DNA of 64,000 nt from Lysobacteraceae bacterium (GTDB taxonomy: Bacteria > Pseudomonadota > Gammaproteobacteria > Xanthomonadales > Xanthomonadaceae). The translations under genes and the position numbers were made by a program. The stretch's first letter is position 1. Each line of letters begins with the position of its first letter. The notes under the pieces are model-generated. The model saw only the letters and a list, made by a program, of their open reading frames with translations. It searched no databases and was not told where the DNA came from. Of this stretch, positions 63,854-64,000 are shown in pieces. The stretch lies in the NCBI GenBank assembly GCA_023954075.1, contig JAMLIV010000005.1, positions 1 through 64,000 on the forward strand, read 5' to 3'.

Positions 63854-64000
63854 CGGCAGCGCAATGCTCAGGCCGATCACGGCAAGCGCCACGTAGTAGC
63901 CGGGCCGCCAGGCCAGCTCGGGCATGAAGGCGAAGTTCATGCCCCACACGCCGACCAGCACGGTCGGCGGGACGCCCACCACCGAGGCGACGGCCATCAC
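63821..64000 (-). CDS. corA: Magnesium/cobalt transporter CorA, C-terminal part (5' end outside window)
   Basis: The last 59 codons are visible: PPTVLVGVWGMNFAFMPEL holds the CorA GMN pore motif with MPEL, then one membrane helix (YYVALAVIGLSIALPLWWF) and a basic tail (RRRGW) with stop at 63821. CorA forms a pentameric Mg2+ channel whose second helix and basic C-terminus are exactly this region. It converges on the DUF4442 gene with a 33-base overlap. Confidence 0.92.
   Translation of the reverse strand: MMAVASVVGVPPTVLVGVWGMNFAFMPELAWRPGYYVALAVIGLSIALPLWWFRRRGWI

Overview
The window is GC-rich (roughly two thirds or more G+C by eye), gene-dense chromosomal DNA from a gammaproteobacterium, most probably a member of the Xanthomonadales/Lysobacterales. 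Pointers are the metY-rimP-nusA-infB-rbfA-truB order, a Xanthomonas-type PilZ and a FimV, three large TonB-dependent receptors including an Oar-type one, the LolC/E-LolD-ComEC string, a cysteine-poor L36, and short GGGAAT-type intergenic repeats. Genus cannot be decided from the sequence alone. There are no rRNA genes, CRISPR arrays, insertion sequences or complete prophages; two tRNA genes are present.

Layout. 1-4.6 kb (minus): carA and the start of carB, separated by a secreted S9 prolyl-oligopeptidase-type gene. 4.8-9.4 kb (minus): Oar-type TonB receptor, MarC-like membrane protein, a possible integrase remnant and tRNA-Thr(CGU). 9.5-12.7 kb (minus): an ECF-like sigma factor followed by a TPR Ser/Thr kinase. 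12.9-19.3 kb (minus): metY-rimP-nusA-infB-rbfA-truB translation/transcription operon. 19.4-25.8 kb: PqqU/YncD-like receptor, cyclophilin, HemJ, L36 and the agmatine-to-putrescine pair aguA-aguB. 25.8-31.2 kb (plus): TraB-family membrane protein, a REC-REC-PAS-GGDEF-EAL c-di-GMP protein and exonuclease I. 31.2-38 kb (minus): ygfX-like, lolC/E, lolD and comEC; pilZ; sco and psd. 38-45 kb (plus): prmB-aroC-asd, fimV, truA-trpF.

45-54 kb (minus) is the most unusual block. A caspase-like secreted protease, a 1252-residue protein of about eleven Ig-like repeats, an autotransporter barrel protein and a transmembrane Ser/Thr kinase with an altered HRD motif lie in one direction with short gaps. I read it as a candidate surface protease/adhesin/signalling system of unknown function.

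55-60 kb looks like a polyhydroxybutyrate or 3-hydroxybutyrate-oligomer uptake locus. It has a lipoprotein depolymerase with the permuted (type 2) catalytic order, a TonB receptor and a divergent GntP-family permease, with a 14-bp palindrome in the divergent promoter region. The window closes with a LigB-type dioxygenase, a DUF998-type membrane protein, a CnoX-like thioredoxin/TPR protein, a DUF4442-type protein and the 3' end of corA.
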